From positions 12,535,040 to 12,599,039 of the forward strand of contig NC_064042.1 of the NCBI RefSeq assembly GCF_932526225.1: a DNA stretch of 64,000 nucleotides, in the 5' to 3' direction. Each line of letters begins with the position of its first letter. Positions within the stretch are counted from its first letter, which is position 1. Shown one piece after another: positions 1-10,660 of this stretch. The DNA comes from Nematostella vectensis (lineage: Eukaryota; Cnidaria; Anthozoa; Actiniaria; Edwardsiidae). Made by a program: the position numbers and the translations under genes. The notes below the pieces were generated by a model. That model was given only the letters and a program-made list of their open reading frames with translations, had not been told where the DNA came from and ran no database searches.

Positions 1-10
1 GTCGAAGAAC

Positions 11-2936
11 ATGGAGGCGCCGTGTTCGGACTACGACGAGAGCTGGTTGGAACATTATTTGGAGACGCTGGAGGCCGTCCCCTCTCAGGTGGGTGGGGGT
101 GGAGCGGCGTCCTCCTCCTCCTTACCCCCATCCCCACCCTCTCTGGAGGCGTCGTATCGGATCGAGCATGTGGAGACCCGAATGTCGAAGAAAATGGGGA
201 CGTCGTGTTCGGACTACAGGGTGCGTGTGGACCTCCCTGAGTGACGATGCCTCGGTGAGGCTTTGAACAACGTGAAGGGCGTGCTTGGGCACGTCATGGA
301 CGAGACGTTGGAGGGTATGGCGGACCACGACTACGTCCGTTTGACGTTAGGGGGTGAGGGTCTGGAGAACCCTATTGCCCTTCCCTTCATGCGTCGTAAC
401 CAACTGACCCCGGATCGGGTCGTGGGAGTGATGGCTAGCGTGGCTAAATCCCATAGGGAGTTTGCGTTGAACGGTCAATTTAACATTCACGTGGTGCGCA
501 CTCACTTACCCCGTGGGGGAGGACGGGATCGTTACGCTCGAGGCCCACGCGGTATGGATTTGGAGAAGTGGCGTAGGGACAGCAAGTCCGTGGTGCGCAT
601 TCACCATCGCGATGGGATGTGCGCGGCGCGGGCCATCGTGGTGGGGATAGCCCACGCCAGGGAGGACCCCCTGTTTGCGAACGGAAAGATTTACAATCCC
701 AACAAATGGTGCCCGAGCCTTCCCATTCAGACGAGACGTGCGCGGGCGCTTCACCTTGCGGCCGGGGTCCCTGTGCGGGCGTGCGCCTTGGAGGACATTG
801 TGAGGTTCCAGACGTACTTGGCCCCTCAAGGGATCCAACTGAACGTGGTGTCGAGGTAGCATTTTAACAGTTTGATCTACACGGGGAAGATACGGAAGGT
901 GGTGCACCGCGTGTACCTGTACTACGCTGAGGGTCACTACGACACCATCACCAAAGTCCATAGGGTCTTAGGGTGCACCTATTTCTGTATTCCGTGCAAC
1001 AAGGGCCACAAGGATCCCCACCACGAGTGTCGCGGCAAGTCCAAGGGTTGTGGTGGGGTGGTGGGGTGCTCGCCGCCGGTGGTGGGTCCTGACGACCAAA
1101 TCCAACCCAGGGCTTGGAGCTTCTGTGCCGACTGTCAACGCTACTTCCGTACCCAGACCTGTTTGGAGGCTCACCGTGTGGTCAAGTTGCATCCTGATGG
1201 AAAAGGTGGAACCGTGCCATGGTCGTACTGTCAGCGGTTTCACCGGTGTGTGGACTGTGGCAAGGTGCTGGACCTACGCGAGGCGGATCCCGACAAGCCC
1301 CACGTGTGTGGGGAGGGCAAGTGTCGCATCTGTAACGAGACGGTGCCCTCGGACCACCTGTACTTCATGCCTTTTCCATGGCTGCCCCCGGTGTTTTGAT
1401 CCCGAGACCATGAACACCCTCAAGCATTTCACCATGGAAGAGCTGCACACCAACACGTTGCACCGAAGCAAGGCCATCCGGGACGCAGGGTACACAGTGG
1501 TGGAAGTTTGGGAGTGTGACTTTGACCAGGTGCTCCAAGGAGACCCGACGCTGACGTCTCTAGCCGTGTCCGCAGAGAGGGCCATCCCTCTAAACCCTCG
1601 GGACGCCTTCTTCGGGGGCCGAACCAACGCGATCACGCTGCGCCAGGATGTGGAGGACCTTCCCGAGAGGAGTGAGATTCGCTACGTGGACTTTTGCTCC
1701 TTGTACCCCTGGGTGAATTTCTACCAACCTTATCCCGTGGGTCATCCGGAAGTCATCACGGAGCAGTTCGAGGAGGATCTCGCGGTCTACCGAGGGCTCC
1801 TCAAGCTCAAGATCCTTCCCCCCAACGACTTGTTCTTTCCGGTGCTCCCCGTTCACCTCAACGGCAAGCTAGTGTTCCCCCTCTGCGCTGCCCGCGCCAA
1901 GGCCTCGGTGCAAGGGACGTGCTTCCACAGCGACGAGGAGCGTGCACTGCTGGGTACCTGGTGCCACCCGGAGGTGGACGAGGCCCTGCGCCAGGGCTAC
2001 AGGATCCTGGAGGTCTACGAGGTGTGGCACTGGGACGACTGGGAAGTCTTGTTTCAAGACTACGTGAGTACCTTCCTAAAGATCAAGCAGGAGGCATCGG
2101 GATGGCCTCCGGAGTACACCACCGAGGCACAGCGGGCGGACTACGTGGCCCAGTACGAGGAGCATCAAGGCATCCGTCTGGAGCCCGCCAAGATCCAGAG
2201 CAGCCCCGGACTGCAGGCGATGGCCAAGCTGCTCCTGAATAGCATGTGGGGCAAGTTTGGGGAGCGGACCAACCGGCGCCAGACCGAGTTTCTGGAGGAC
2301 CCCGAACGCTACATCGAGCTCCTGATGGTGGACGCCGCGGAGGTCAAGGACGTAATGGTCGTCAACGAGGACTACCTTTAAGTCAGCTACGAGCTGCGCA
2401 AGGAGTTCGTAGTCCCCCGACGCCACACAAACGTGGTGTACGCGGCACTCACAACGGCGTACGCCCGCCTCAAGATGTACGACGTGATGCGCCAGCTGAA
2501 GGAGCGGTGTCTGTACCACGACACCGATAGTGTGATTTACACCTGGTCCCCGGGCGATTGGGAGCCCACCTTGGGCAACTACTTAGGCGATTTGACCAAC
2601 GAGCTCCAAACTGGGGACGCCGTCGTGAGGTTCGTCTCCACGGGCCCCAAGAGCTACTCCTTAGTGACACGCCATGGCGACTCGGTCTGCAAGATTAAGG
2701 GTCTACACCTCAACGTGCGGAGTGCCGACGTGATGACCATGCAGACCATGGAAACGTTGCTCGAGGGTCTGGAGGGGTTCCGCGTGGTCACCGAGCCGTT
2801 TTCCATTCGACGCGACGTGCGACGGTGGATCTTACACACCGTCCCCACCCAGAAGACCTTTCGCATTGTCTACGACAAGCGGGTGATTCTCCAAGACGGG
2901 ATCCACACGCTGCCTTACGGTCACGTGGGCTTGTAA
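11..2936 (+). pseudogene. Protein-primed-type DNA polymerase B of Polinton, broken
   Basis: This would replicate the element. The N-terminal part (to about 1375) has the Polinton-type region with PFM, ARAIV and LEDI stretches, then a Cys/His-rich zinc-binding segment (about 980-1360). The palm shows motif A DFCSLYP (near 1690), motif B LLNSMWGKFG (near 2235) and motif C DTDSVIY (near 2520). In-frame stops occur at 242-244, 857-859 and 2379-2381. The frame changes near 1380, where the 3'-5' exonuclease domain found in the other copy (about 59160-59990) is absent and CYFHGCP-like sequence directly follows the zinc region. The true start may lie upstream of the window. An imperfect direct repeat relates bases 1-40 to 181-220. 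Family identity is secure; the gene cannot give a full protein. Confidence 0.9.
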
Positions 2937-3101
2937 ATAAAAGAAGAACCGTCACCTTACCCTGTTCAGTGTACAGAACGATGCCGTGCTGCGCGCCAGA
3001 CCCCACGAACCCTTTTGTGCAGTGCCGCTCCAAGTGGGAACGTCTGCGCTGCATGCTTGCGTGCTGTCGAGGGCAAATCGAGATCCACGCCTCCAAAATG
3101 G

Positions 3102-4270
3102 ATGGCCCCCCGTACGAGAAACGCCGACGTGAAGACCCAAAAGAAGAAGAAGAAGGCTTGGGATGCGCTCCTCCACAGGACGTACTACAACCCACGGAGT
3201 GCGGGGAGCTTGGGGGGAGTGGCCAAGTTGGCGCGGGCTGTGAGGGGGAAGGTGAGCCTGAACTACGTGAAGAACTGGTTACGTTCACAGGCCACCTCCA
3301 GCCTTGACGTGCCCGCACGTAGGACCTACCGCAGACAACAGGTCCTGGTTCAAGGCATGGACGAGCAGTGGCAGGCCGACTTGTGCGACATGCAGGCGTT
3401 CCACCGGGACAACGAGGCGGTCAAGTACCTCTTGACGGTGATCGACGTGCTCAGCAAGTTCGCCTGGGTGGTGCCTCTGAAGGACAAGACGGGCACCAGT
3501 CTGGTGGAGGCGTTCACCACCGTGTTCCGAAGGGGTCGCGTCCCGGAGAAGCTCCAGACGGACGATGGCACCGAGTTCCGCAACCGGGTGTTTCAGGACT
3601 TTCTGAAGAATCGGGGGATTCGACACTTTTTCACCAAGAGCGAAGCTAAGGCCAGCGTGGTCGAACGGTACAACCGGACGTTCAAGGGGTGGATGTGGCT
3701 GTACTTTACCCACCACGAGACCCGGCGGTACCTCGACATCCTCCCCGATCTGGTGGACAACTACAACCACACCTACCATCGCAGCATTCGGAGGGCCCCG
3801 CGGAGGTGGTGACCCCGGACGATGCCCAAGAGGTGTGGGCCACGTTGTACCCCGAGGCGCCTGCGGCCGAGGCCATCACCGGCGAGACCCCCACGGCAAA
3901 GAGCAAGAAGAAGACACCGCCACGCTTCCAGGTGGGGGATCAGGTACGCCTCAGCAAGGTGAAGCAGACGTTCACCAAGGGCTACCTCCCCAACTGGACC
4001 GAGGAGGTCTTCACGGTGGGTCAGGTGCTAGATCACGTCACCCCTACGGCCTACATCCTTCGCGAGTGGGACGGCGACGCCTTGGAGGGCCGCTTCTACG
4101 AGCCCGAGCTGCAGAAGGTGCACGTGACCGAGGCCCACCCCTTCAAGATCGATCGGGTGCTGAAGACCTGGAAGCGTGGGGGCCGCGGCGAGTACTGGGT
4201 CCACTGGAAAGGCTGGCCCGACAAGTACAACAGCTGGGTGCCCGCCACGGAAGTGCATAAGGTGCTGTGA
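3102..4270 (+). pseudogene. Polinton integrase (rve, DDE) with C-terminal chromodomain, one frameshift
   Basis: This would insert element DNA into chromosomes. I chose the ATG at 3102 because it opens the frame containing the Lys-rich stretch (QKKKKK) and the N-terminal YYNPRSAGSLGG fold shared by Polinton integrases. The catalytic core shows D in LCDMQAF, D in QTDDGTEF and E in VVERYNR. The C-terminus (about 4140-4267) is a chromodomain with YWVHWKGW and YNSWVPATEV, which in such integrases is thought to read histone marks. The frame changes near 3798, where one C is missing from a C run that is complete in the other copy (near 56950). Otherwise this is the better preserved of the two integrases in the window. 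Confidence 0.9.
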
Positions 4271-4314
4271 GACCCTGGAGGCACCCCAGTCTACCCTGAA
4301 GTCGCGGCAGCATC

Positions 4315-4838
4315 ATGGACGAGGACTCCAGCAGCATGTACGTGACCCTCTCGAGCAGCGCCGTGGAGGGGGCCGACGCCGCCAACCGCATCGGGGACTT
4401 TACCCTCAAAGCCCCCGACCACATCGCGATTCCCAAAGATGGGGAGTGGGAGGTGGGGTTGTCCCAGCTCATCTTCCCCCAGACGTGGAATCAAGTGGAC
4501 CCCGAGTACGAGTACCACCTGTGGGTCTTCCCCAGCCAGGCGAAACCCCTGCAAACCGGAGAGACCACCCGGAAACACGTCTGGCACAAAATCACCGTGG
4601 GGCCCGTGGGGCACCGTGGGGAGAGGGAGGGCCCCTCTGCTTCATCTGGCCTTTTGACATTTACAAGAAAGTAACGCTGGCCGTGAATGGATGGAACCAA
4701 GCCCGCATGCCCACCTACGTTAAACTCAGCCAACGCTACTTGGTCTTCCAAGGGGCCACCGATAAACCGGCCCACACTACGGGCAACCTAGAAATCTGGG
4801 AAAGCCAGCCGATTGACCCCAACGTCTCCACCCGTAAA
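4315..4838 (+). pseudogene. Penton-like minor capsid protein remnant, internally deleted
   Basis: The start MDEDSSSMYVTLSS and following WEVGLSQLIFPQTW match the minor capsid gene at 55334-56417 closely. The frame is lost near 4605, where GTGGGG-containing sequence is duplicated. Sequence matching the gene's middle stops at YVKLSQRY (about 4740) and resumes at VFQG, so roughly 90 codons are deleted. The gene is then cut a second time after IDPNVS (about 4835) and joined, in an open frame, to the next gene. By family knowledge this class forms the vertex capsomer of Polinton virions. Here it cannot make a full product. Confidence 0.8.
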
Positions 4839-5231
4839 TTGGCCAGCCGCCGCCGCCGCCGCCGTCAGGTCCTCCAACAACGTGGAGGGAACGCTCTGGC
4901 CGCCCTCCTCCCAGCCGTGGCCAAACGCTAGCTCCCCGCCCTCGCCAAAAACGTGGCCCTCCCCCTCGCTGGAGGGATGGTGGGTCACATGCTGGACAGT
5001 GCCCAAGACAAGGCCCCCAACGCCACCCGTCTCCTCAAGCACCATGGTCGCGAGCTGATCAAGGACCACCTCGACCTCTCCCTCCCACGTCAGCCTAAGC
5101 GCCGACGCCTTCCTCCCGTCGAATACCTCGACGACGACGACGACGACTTCCCACCCCCACCACCACTACCTAGAGTCCAACCCAAACCTAGGGCTAAACC
5201 TCGACCGAAACCCAAGTTGATCGCAGCCTAA
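4839..5231 (+). pseudogene. Conserved Polinton basic protein, C-terminal remnant
   Basis: The sequence starts at the deletion junction with KLASRR, an Arg run and VLQQRGGNALAALLPA. It continues with a glycine-rich segment, GHMLDSAQD, an Asp run near 5133-5150, a proline run and KPKLIAA. The equivalent gene in the right copy is 52539-53372. The pattern of a basic stretch, then an RGG-LL hydrophobic segment, is one I associate with a conserved Polinton protein of unknown role. An in-frame TAG at 4929-4931 replaces the Tyr codon seen in the right copy. The N-terminal half and the whole major capsid gene that precedes it in the other copy are missing. Confidence 0.7.
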
Positions 5232-5277
5232 AAAAGGAAGAGCCCACCCCCACCACCCTTCAGTTCGCGCCGCCACC

Positions 5278-5827
5278 ATGCCCACCCGCAAGACGCCACC
5301 CACACCCGCCTTGCGACGCATGGCCCTGGTGCCCGAGGAGATCGTCCAAGGACTCGTCACCGAACGTTGGTGGACCACAGCCCCTGAACTCCAAATCATG
5401 GTGGCTATGGAGCGACGCCTGCGAGCTCTTCTCGAAGACAGCATCCTCCCTCCCGACGTCCGGATGCAACGGTACGCTCAACTCTACAACAAGTACCGAG
5501 CCATGGGCCGCCTCGCTCAACTTCCTGGAGCCTCGAGAGCCGCTGTAGCAGCACCGCCACCCCAACCCGCACCTCTTCCCGAGCCCGAGCCTGAGCCTGA
5601 GCCGGACCTGGACCTACCCGTCCCACCCCTCGAGACGCCTCGGAAGAGACCCCTCACGACCCTACTGGCCAAGAAGAAGCGGCAACCGATGCCCAAGGCT
5701 AAACAGCTCCCAACTTGGGACCCTCGCCCCCTCCACCCTGCCCGATCTCGCCGACTTTCTCACCCAGCCACGGCAAAAAAAGATGAAACCCACACGGAAA
5801 GCCGTCAAGACATGGTCCCGCTACTAA
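5278..5827 (+). pseudogene. Proline/Glu-rich Polinton protein (MPTRKTPPTP family), one frameshift
   Basis: The first part (MPTRKTPPTPALRRMALVP, then WWTTAPELQIM and MQRYAQLYNKYRAMGRLAQ) is a predicted helical domain, followed by a (PE)n-rich linker. An intact 171-residue homologue is at 51977-52492. The frame changes near 5710. Read in the other frame, the same C-terminus (TWSRY) ends with TAA at 5825-5827. A Kozak-like CCACCATG precedes the start. AATAAA follows at about 5863. The function is unknown. Position after the capsid cluster suggests a structural or accessory virion protein, which is inference. Confidence 0.7.
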
Positions 5828-6100
5828 AAAAGACGATAACACCACTAAAAAAACCCCTAGTAATAAAACGTTTATTTAAAAAAAAACAGTGTCAAGTCTC
5901 TTCTTCTTCTCTCTCCCGTAAACGGTCAGCCATACCTTCCCTAATGTTTACGTTCAATGTGCTAATGAAGCGAAGATTTTTCGATTTTTGCATTCCTGTT
6001 CCTCACTTCACACCACCTGTCACCTGTCACTCACTCCCAAACCCAAAGAAAAAAAAATATCCTACCAAGTGTCACCCGTCATTTCGAACCTTGTTTCACC

Positions 6101-6441
6101 ATGACAAGCACGTCCTCCACCGCAGCACACCAACACGAAAACAAAAAAGAACAAACTCAATTTGCGTTTGGGAACAACACGGAGAACGCCTTCTGGTCCG
6201 CCAGTGTGTTGACCCCCACCACATTCGCCGCTTTACCGAACAACTCTACCAACTCGTTGAAGCCGAACTTCGCAGCCTCGCTCTGGGTCAACTGAGTCAC
6301 AAGAGACGCAAAGCCTTGAACCTCTACCGAGACCTGATCGAAAACCAGCTGGGACAACTCCTCAAACAAACCTTCGAACTCGACGTCTACCAAAAAGCAA
6401 AACAACCATGTCAGGACTCGTCCCTGCTCTCACCACCCTGA
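6101..6441 (+). pseudogene. Conserved Polinton protein of unknown function (HGER family), frameshifted
   Basis: The start MTSTSSTAAHQHEN is shared with 50700-51059. After about 15 residues the frame must change to reach WEQHGERLLV, VDPHHIRRFTEQLY, AELRSLALGQL and LNLYRDLIENQLGQLLKQTF. Conservation of these helical blocks between two diverged Polintons in different frames argues for a real gene that decayed in both. I do not recognise a catalytic motif. The continuous frame running from 5278 to 6441 is an accident of two frameshifts. Confidence 0.6.
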
Positions 6442-6599
6442 CCTTAGCCTTCTTCACGGGAACAGCTCTCGCCCTAGGCGCTTACTGCGGAGGACGCCTG
6501 GCTCTCACGCTACTCGCTAGAGACCTCCTACAAACCCTGCAGTCCCTAGACCCAGACCAAGACACGATGGAAAAACAACACTCTCTTTATTCAGACTAA
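6408..6599 (+). CDS. Small single-span membrane protein of Polinton
   Basis: A 63-residue open frame begins at ATG 6408, overlapping the end of the preceding gene by about 30 bases. It has one hydrophobic segment (about residues 4-40, rich in Leu, Thr and Ala, with FFTGTALALGAY) and a polar tail ending DQDTMEKQHSLYSD. The right copy keeps a similar tail near 50655-50720 (LDQDEDTLEK) but not the membrane span. No function is known to me. Small membrane proteins are frequent in Polinton and adenovirus-like genomes. Confidence 0.5.
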   Translation: MSGLVPALTTLTLAFFTGTALALGAYCGGRLALTLLARDLLQTLQSLDPDQDTMEKQHSLYSD

Positions 6600-6674
6600 G
6601 CCTGTACATGTACTTGTCATCATGATCTGAAATAAAATCAGTAAAAAAAAAAAACATCGTGTCGTTGCACTGTT

Positions 6675-7262
6675 CTAACGTTCCCTCCGTAGTGGAAACA
6701 CTGCGCTCAGATCCACCCCTAAATCCTTCGCAAGGGTCTCCAGCTCAGGGTCCTCGTGGTGACACACACCGTACGCGTAAAGACGTTGCAAGAGGTGGCC
6801 ATGACACAAGGGTTGACCACGACACCCGAGGCGACCATCACACCACCTAGCATGATAGGGTATGATGCACCAACACAACAGACGCTTGTTTGCCAGCTCC
6901 GGAAGGTCTCGCATCAACGGTGACTTGCGAAGCAACACCTCTGTGAAGTAGTTCTTCGTCACCTCCTCGTCGTTTAAAAGACCCATCATCCTTGGATCCC
7001 AAAGGACACCTACCCGACGCATCGCCCTCATCTTCTCATCCCAAAGAGGACTCCACCACTTGCTCCCCATAATCGTTGGAGTTGTAGGACCAATGTAGAC
7101 ATCCTCGGGCCCAACCCATTATGCTCGGTAAGGCCACCGCTTCTCTCCAGTGGAATCTCTAAACGAATACACTTCCACCCGTCCCAGCGTGGGAATCGTC
7201 GAACCACTGTGCCTGTGGTACTCCTCGGTCCGCTCCAAGACAACACTGCTAGTCGCCATCAT
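6675..7262 (-). pseudogene. DUF4326-like protein, one in-frame stop
   Basis: The frame starts at ATGATGGCG (7262) and runs to 6675 with one stop near 7120. Downstream of the stop are EDVYIG, SKWWSPLW and a long polar helix, then NKRLLCWC and, after an insert with extra cysteines, LCHGHLL. The order VYIG, KW, then GK-x-L-x-CWC and CHG-x-x-L is the signature of DUF4326, a small cysteine-containing family found in phages and large viruses. Its reaction is not established. The gene lies opposite to all replication and capsid genes of the element and has no counterpart in the right Polinton, so it is probably accessory cargo. Confidence 0.5.
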
Positions 7263-7286
7263 GGGTCTAAAAAACAACACCCTAAT

Positions 7287-7597
7287 TCACACGGTGACTC
7301 GGTGACACTGTGACACAGGAATCCCGTCGGCCTTGTTATCTTCATGCATCGTGACATTGACGTCCTCGCCTGTAACGCATTCCCGAGCCACTATATCCTC
7401 CCGTTCAGAAGGTTCCTCGTCACTCCCACGCTTGGCGGCTACCCCACCACAATCGCCTCTCGATCCCTTTCAAACGTTACGTTAAGAATCTCAATCTTCG
7501 TGTCCCACACCAGCGTGAAAAACCGCTTTGGATCCTGCAACACCTCCGTCCTCACACCGTTCGCCACGCCGTAAGTACGCTCTCGCTCCGCCATCAT
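7287..7597 (-). pseudogene. Unrecognised small acidic protein at Polinton end, frameshifted
   Basis: The ATGATGGCG start context is the same as that of the gene downstream, suggesting a shared expression plan. The first 52 codons (MMAERERTYGVANG, FFTLVWDTKIEIL) are followed by a TAG. One frame over, the sequence continues open with an acidic stretch (SDEEPSERED) to a TGA at 7287-7289. I do not recognise the family. Codon content and adjacency to the DUF4326-like gene support a decayed accessory gene, but it could be chance. Confidence 0.3.
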
Positions 7598-7639
7598 GAA
7601 CAACAAAATCACCCTTGTTGATCCTGAGTTAAAATTTGC

Positions 7640-7841
7640 ATCCTGACATGACAGCTCGTCCTACGTCACACATTCCTGAGCGGCTTATAATTTTAATTTT
7701 ATGCAAATTTTATTTTTTTCTCGCTCTCTGATTGGTTTCTTTTTTTTGACAGCTGTGACGTCACACATTCCACACATCCTGATCGGTGCAAAACGCTAAT
7801 TTTATGCAAATTTCGGCTTAGACATACCCCCTCATACTACT
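7640..7841. repeat. Right terminal inverted repeat of left Polinton
   Basis: This AT-rich terminal region reads inward from 7841 as AGTAGTATGAG. It carries the motif block CTCAGGAATGTGTG and repeats of ATGCAAATTT and TGACGTCACA, as in the TIRs of the second Polinton. The outer boundary is placed by the AGTAGTAT end. A TSD would be GCTGTT (7842-7847), but its partner is off the window. Confidence 0.65.
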
Positions 7842-8077
7842 GCTGTTCCAGTCTAATTTATTTTTTCGGTATGACTAGCAATAATATGGCCAAAAATGGT
7901 CATTTTCGCCAATCCCGGCCACTTTCATATAAAGAAGCTAAGTCCACGTTAAGGCCGGGCTCTTTTTACTTCTGGAGCACATTAGGGCCTGAAAATGTTC
8001 TTAAAGTATCGGAAAGGAATTACACAAATTTTCAACAATATTTCGACTGTGTTTAGTTTATTGGTGATTTGTTTCAG
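7842..8077. other. Junction between Polinton and lectin array
   Basis: About 95 bases (7842-7937) match nothing else in the window. From about 7940 the sequence joins the lectin unit inside intron 1 (shared block beginning TTAAGGCCGGGCTC). No gene is seen. Confidence 0.5.
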
Positions 8078-8745
8078 ATATCCCAACGGAAGTGGAAGAT
8101 GATGATGATAACGAAGAGGATGGAGATAATCGTAGGAGAAATCGTATGTAGAGTTCATTGAAATAAGGGATAGGGTTAGGGTAGGGAAGAAAAAAATAGA
8201 CGATGAATAACTAAGTTGCAAAGCAAGGATTTACTTCTTACGTCTTAATTTTATGTCTATAATCTCAGAGGCGAACATAATATTTCTGAAAAGCTTGGGG
8301 GAGAAAACACAAGTAGCATATGGCGCGAGTGAAATTTTAGACGGCTACCCTTATATTTTAATCAGACCAATCCCATACTGAATTCTGCAAGAAAAAGTTT
8401 TATTAGAAGAGACTATAAGAGTCTCTGGTGGACTCAGTCAATCCTTGGTTATCACACCTAGTGAAACAGCGCTACCAGCTGTCACATAATTTGTAGTTTA
8501 AGTATTTGTACCAAAGGTTTAAAATCGGTTGCTGCTACGGGATGCAATAAAATGTTGCTCTGGCAATGTGATGATGCTAACTGTCTGTCCTTTTTTAAAA
8601 GTTGGGTTGAGCAACAAATGCCTCAAGACACTCGATAAAGGTAGGGTAGATTTTAAGCCACACCGTCAAATCACAACTCCCTGGTCAAATTTATCGCAAA
8701 GAACTTTAAATGAGAAACGTTACTTATTTGATTTTTTTCCATTAG

Positions 8746-8814
8746 TTCGTGTGTGTAATAATGCAGGCCGACACGGTCACGCGGTAACCAATAAGAAAGA
8801 AAAAGACTGCTTTG
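8746..8814 (+). other. Candidate alternative or relic exon in intron 2 (phase 1-1)
   Basis: The sequence TTTTTTTCCATTAG precedes this 69-base open segment and GTATGT follows it at 8815. It enters and leaves in the same phase as the known exons and would encode about 23 residues containing two Cys and a basic stretch (NKKEKDC). Equivalent segments at 19470-19538 and in the next two units stay open, but the donor reads TTATGT, so it is lost there. Splicing is not demonstrated. Confidence 0.4.
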
Positions 8815-9058
8815 GTATGTGATTCTCCTTGGCCTTATGGGGTCATTTAAAATAAGAGGAAAATAGAGAAGGTACGCCTGATTGCAAAATGGGTGGAATT
8901 GAGATGAAATGACCCTCTACTACGAAAGCAATGTTGTGAAGTTTCATAATAATGAAAAATATATATTTCTGTGCTTTTATTGGTTCATTTGGGTGTTTTT
9001 TGGTTATTTTCTTTCGATTTTTAAAATTATTTCTATCCTTTCTAATCTCTACAATAGT

Positions 9059-9161
<103 letters not shown>

Positions 9162-9601
9162 TTTTAAAATAAAATGTATTTCAAAACAATAAAAATTACC
9201 CCGAAATCATATTTCAAGATTTTTTCAGTTAAAAACCTGTTTTTTTTATATAGTGGCGATAAGGTAGTTGCGACTGTGTATGTTACTTGTGTATTGCAGC
9301 TAACACATGCTTGGGGCGTCCAAGTGTGTTTCGCCTTTGTGAAAATCGCCAAGGTACTCTACGGTGTCCAAAGGGAAAGGTCATCTTGGTGGCGTACGCG
9401 AACTACGGTCGCACGGCTAAAGGAGTGTGCCGACACAATTCGATAAAAACCACTCGTTGCTACTCCAGGAAATCCAAGATCCTTATTCGCAAAGCGTGCC
9501 ATGGAGAAAACAAATGCGCACTCAATGCTCGTAACTCCGTCTACGGCGACCCATGTTATGGTACCTACAAGTACATCGAGGTCCTTTATCACTGCGTCTG
9601 A

Positions 9602-10323
9602 GTAAGCACGCTGTAATGATTGGTCCTTATCGAGGATGGAAAATGATTGGTCAATAAAAGAGTGAACATTTCAATTGAGTTGGATATTATTCTCCCCTAG
9701 CCTCCTCCGGAGGCGTCTCGAGTGATTTGGGAAAAAAGTTTTTTTTCGGTTTCGGGCTACCTGTGGCATGTTCAAGTAAGATTGGGGGCCTGGGTTAGGG
9801 GGAAAGGTTTTTCGCCATAGAAACCCCAATTCATAAAAATACTGAAAAATTATAAATGGAAAGCAAACTTGCATATGCATATCTTTGTAAAGCCACATTA
9901 AAGAGGGCCAATCCCGAGTCCATTTTACGCTCCTGCACAATGCCGACTCACGCATAAAGGAACCCATTCCATCGGCTAATTTAAGCAAGATATTTTTAAT
10001 ACAATATTATTAATGAGGCTTTACACTGAAATCGTTATTTTGAAGTTTTCTCAATCTGCTAATAGTAATGAAAGAAACTAGCTGAATTTACACTAGCTGT
10101 GCTAAATAAAAAAAGGAACGACAATCTGGGTATAAAAACTACTTGGCGGAAGAAATAAAAAAAGATCTGAGCAACTTCAGAAACGTGACAATTCCTATAA
10201 ATGGCATAATTTAAAGTCCTATTTACGTTCTGCACTGTGAGCATATTTTCATGTGCACGCCCTACTGTTCTAAGTAGACCCTTTAGCAAAAAAAAAACAA
10301 ACAATGCATTCATCTGTTATGCT
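9602..10323. repeat. 3' flank and spacer of lectin copy A
   Basis: This holds the short 3' UTR with AATAAA at 9653-9658, then spacer sequence shared with every unit: the TGCATATGCATATC block near 9870, and the first of the repeated blocks ending ATGCATTCATCTGTTATGCT. It is interrupted by the LTR element at 10329 and resumes at 15837. No gene is seen. Confidence 0.8.
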
Positions 10324-10328
10324 GTATG

Positions 10329-10606
10329 TGTAGAGATTACCGCTGACCACTCTCGTCCCCAGAACTATGGGACGTGTGGAGAAAACAAGATGGCGGACTA
10401 AGGTTGACTTCACGAACTATACACCGCTTCACTGGGTTTAATCCACCAGTTTTTACCCATTTATAGTCGTAAGAGTCTCCTGTGTTTTGTTTATTACCTC
10501 GTTCATGTTATTCAAACGATTTATTGTTATCTATCTGATCATTGTCAGAGCGACTTTAACATCTTTGTCAATAAATTGATTTGTAATCGAGGAGTATTTA
10601 TCTTCA
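10329..10606 (+). repeat. 5' LTR of the Ty3/gypsy element
   Basis: It begins TGTAGAG and ends ATCTTCA. A CAATAAA motif lies near 10569. The 3' LTR at 15554-15831 has the same length and near-identical sequence. I could not identify the primer-binding tRNA from the following bases. Confidence 0.95.
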
Positions 10607-10660
10607 TGTTGAAGTCGTTGGCTCACTAGTGATTTCCCAGCACCACAGCTACAGACAGCC

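Larger units (their letters stand above)
1..7841 (+). mobile_element. Polinton/Maverick element (left copy), 5' part outside window
   Basis: This is a decayed self-synthesising DNA transposon. Plus-strand order is PolB, integrase with chromodomain, penton-like capsid remnant, basic conserved protein, proline-rich protein, HGER protein and a small membrane protein, followed by two minus-strand genes. The right terminus is set at 7841 because the last bases, read inward on the minus strand, are AGTAGTATGAG, matching the AGTAGTATATG terminus of the second Polinton at 50139-60790. Gene order matches that copy on the opposite strand. Compared with it, three segments are missing: the PolB exonuclease region near 1380, the middle of the penton gene near 4740 and the whole major capsid gene near 4835. 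The left TIR and the TSD partner lie outside the window. Confidence 0.9.

Noticed and set aside
1050-1400. N-terminal part of a long frame overlapping the PolB zinc region
   Set aside because: The genuine zinc-finger codons are in another frame here; only from about 1380 is this frame PolB.
5278-6441. Single 387-codon frame
   Set aside because: It joins parts of two different Polinton genes through frameshifts; comparison with the right copy shows two separate genes.
8165-8185. TTAGGG-like telomeric motif in intron 2
   Set aside because: Only one or two imperfect repeats, carried passively in each unit.
9359-9592. 77-codon minus-strand frame repeated in each lectin exon 4
   Set aside because: It lies exactly antisense to the SUEL-coding exon and has no independent features.
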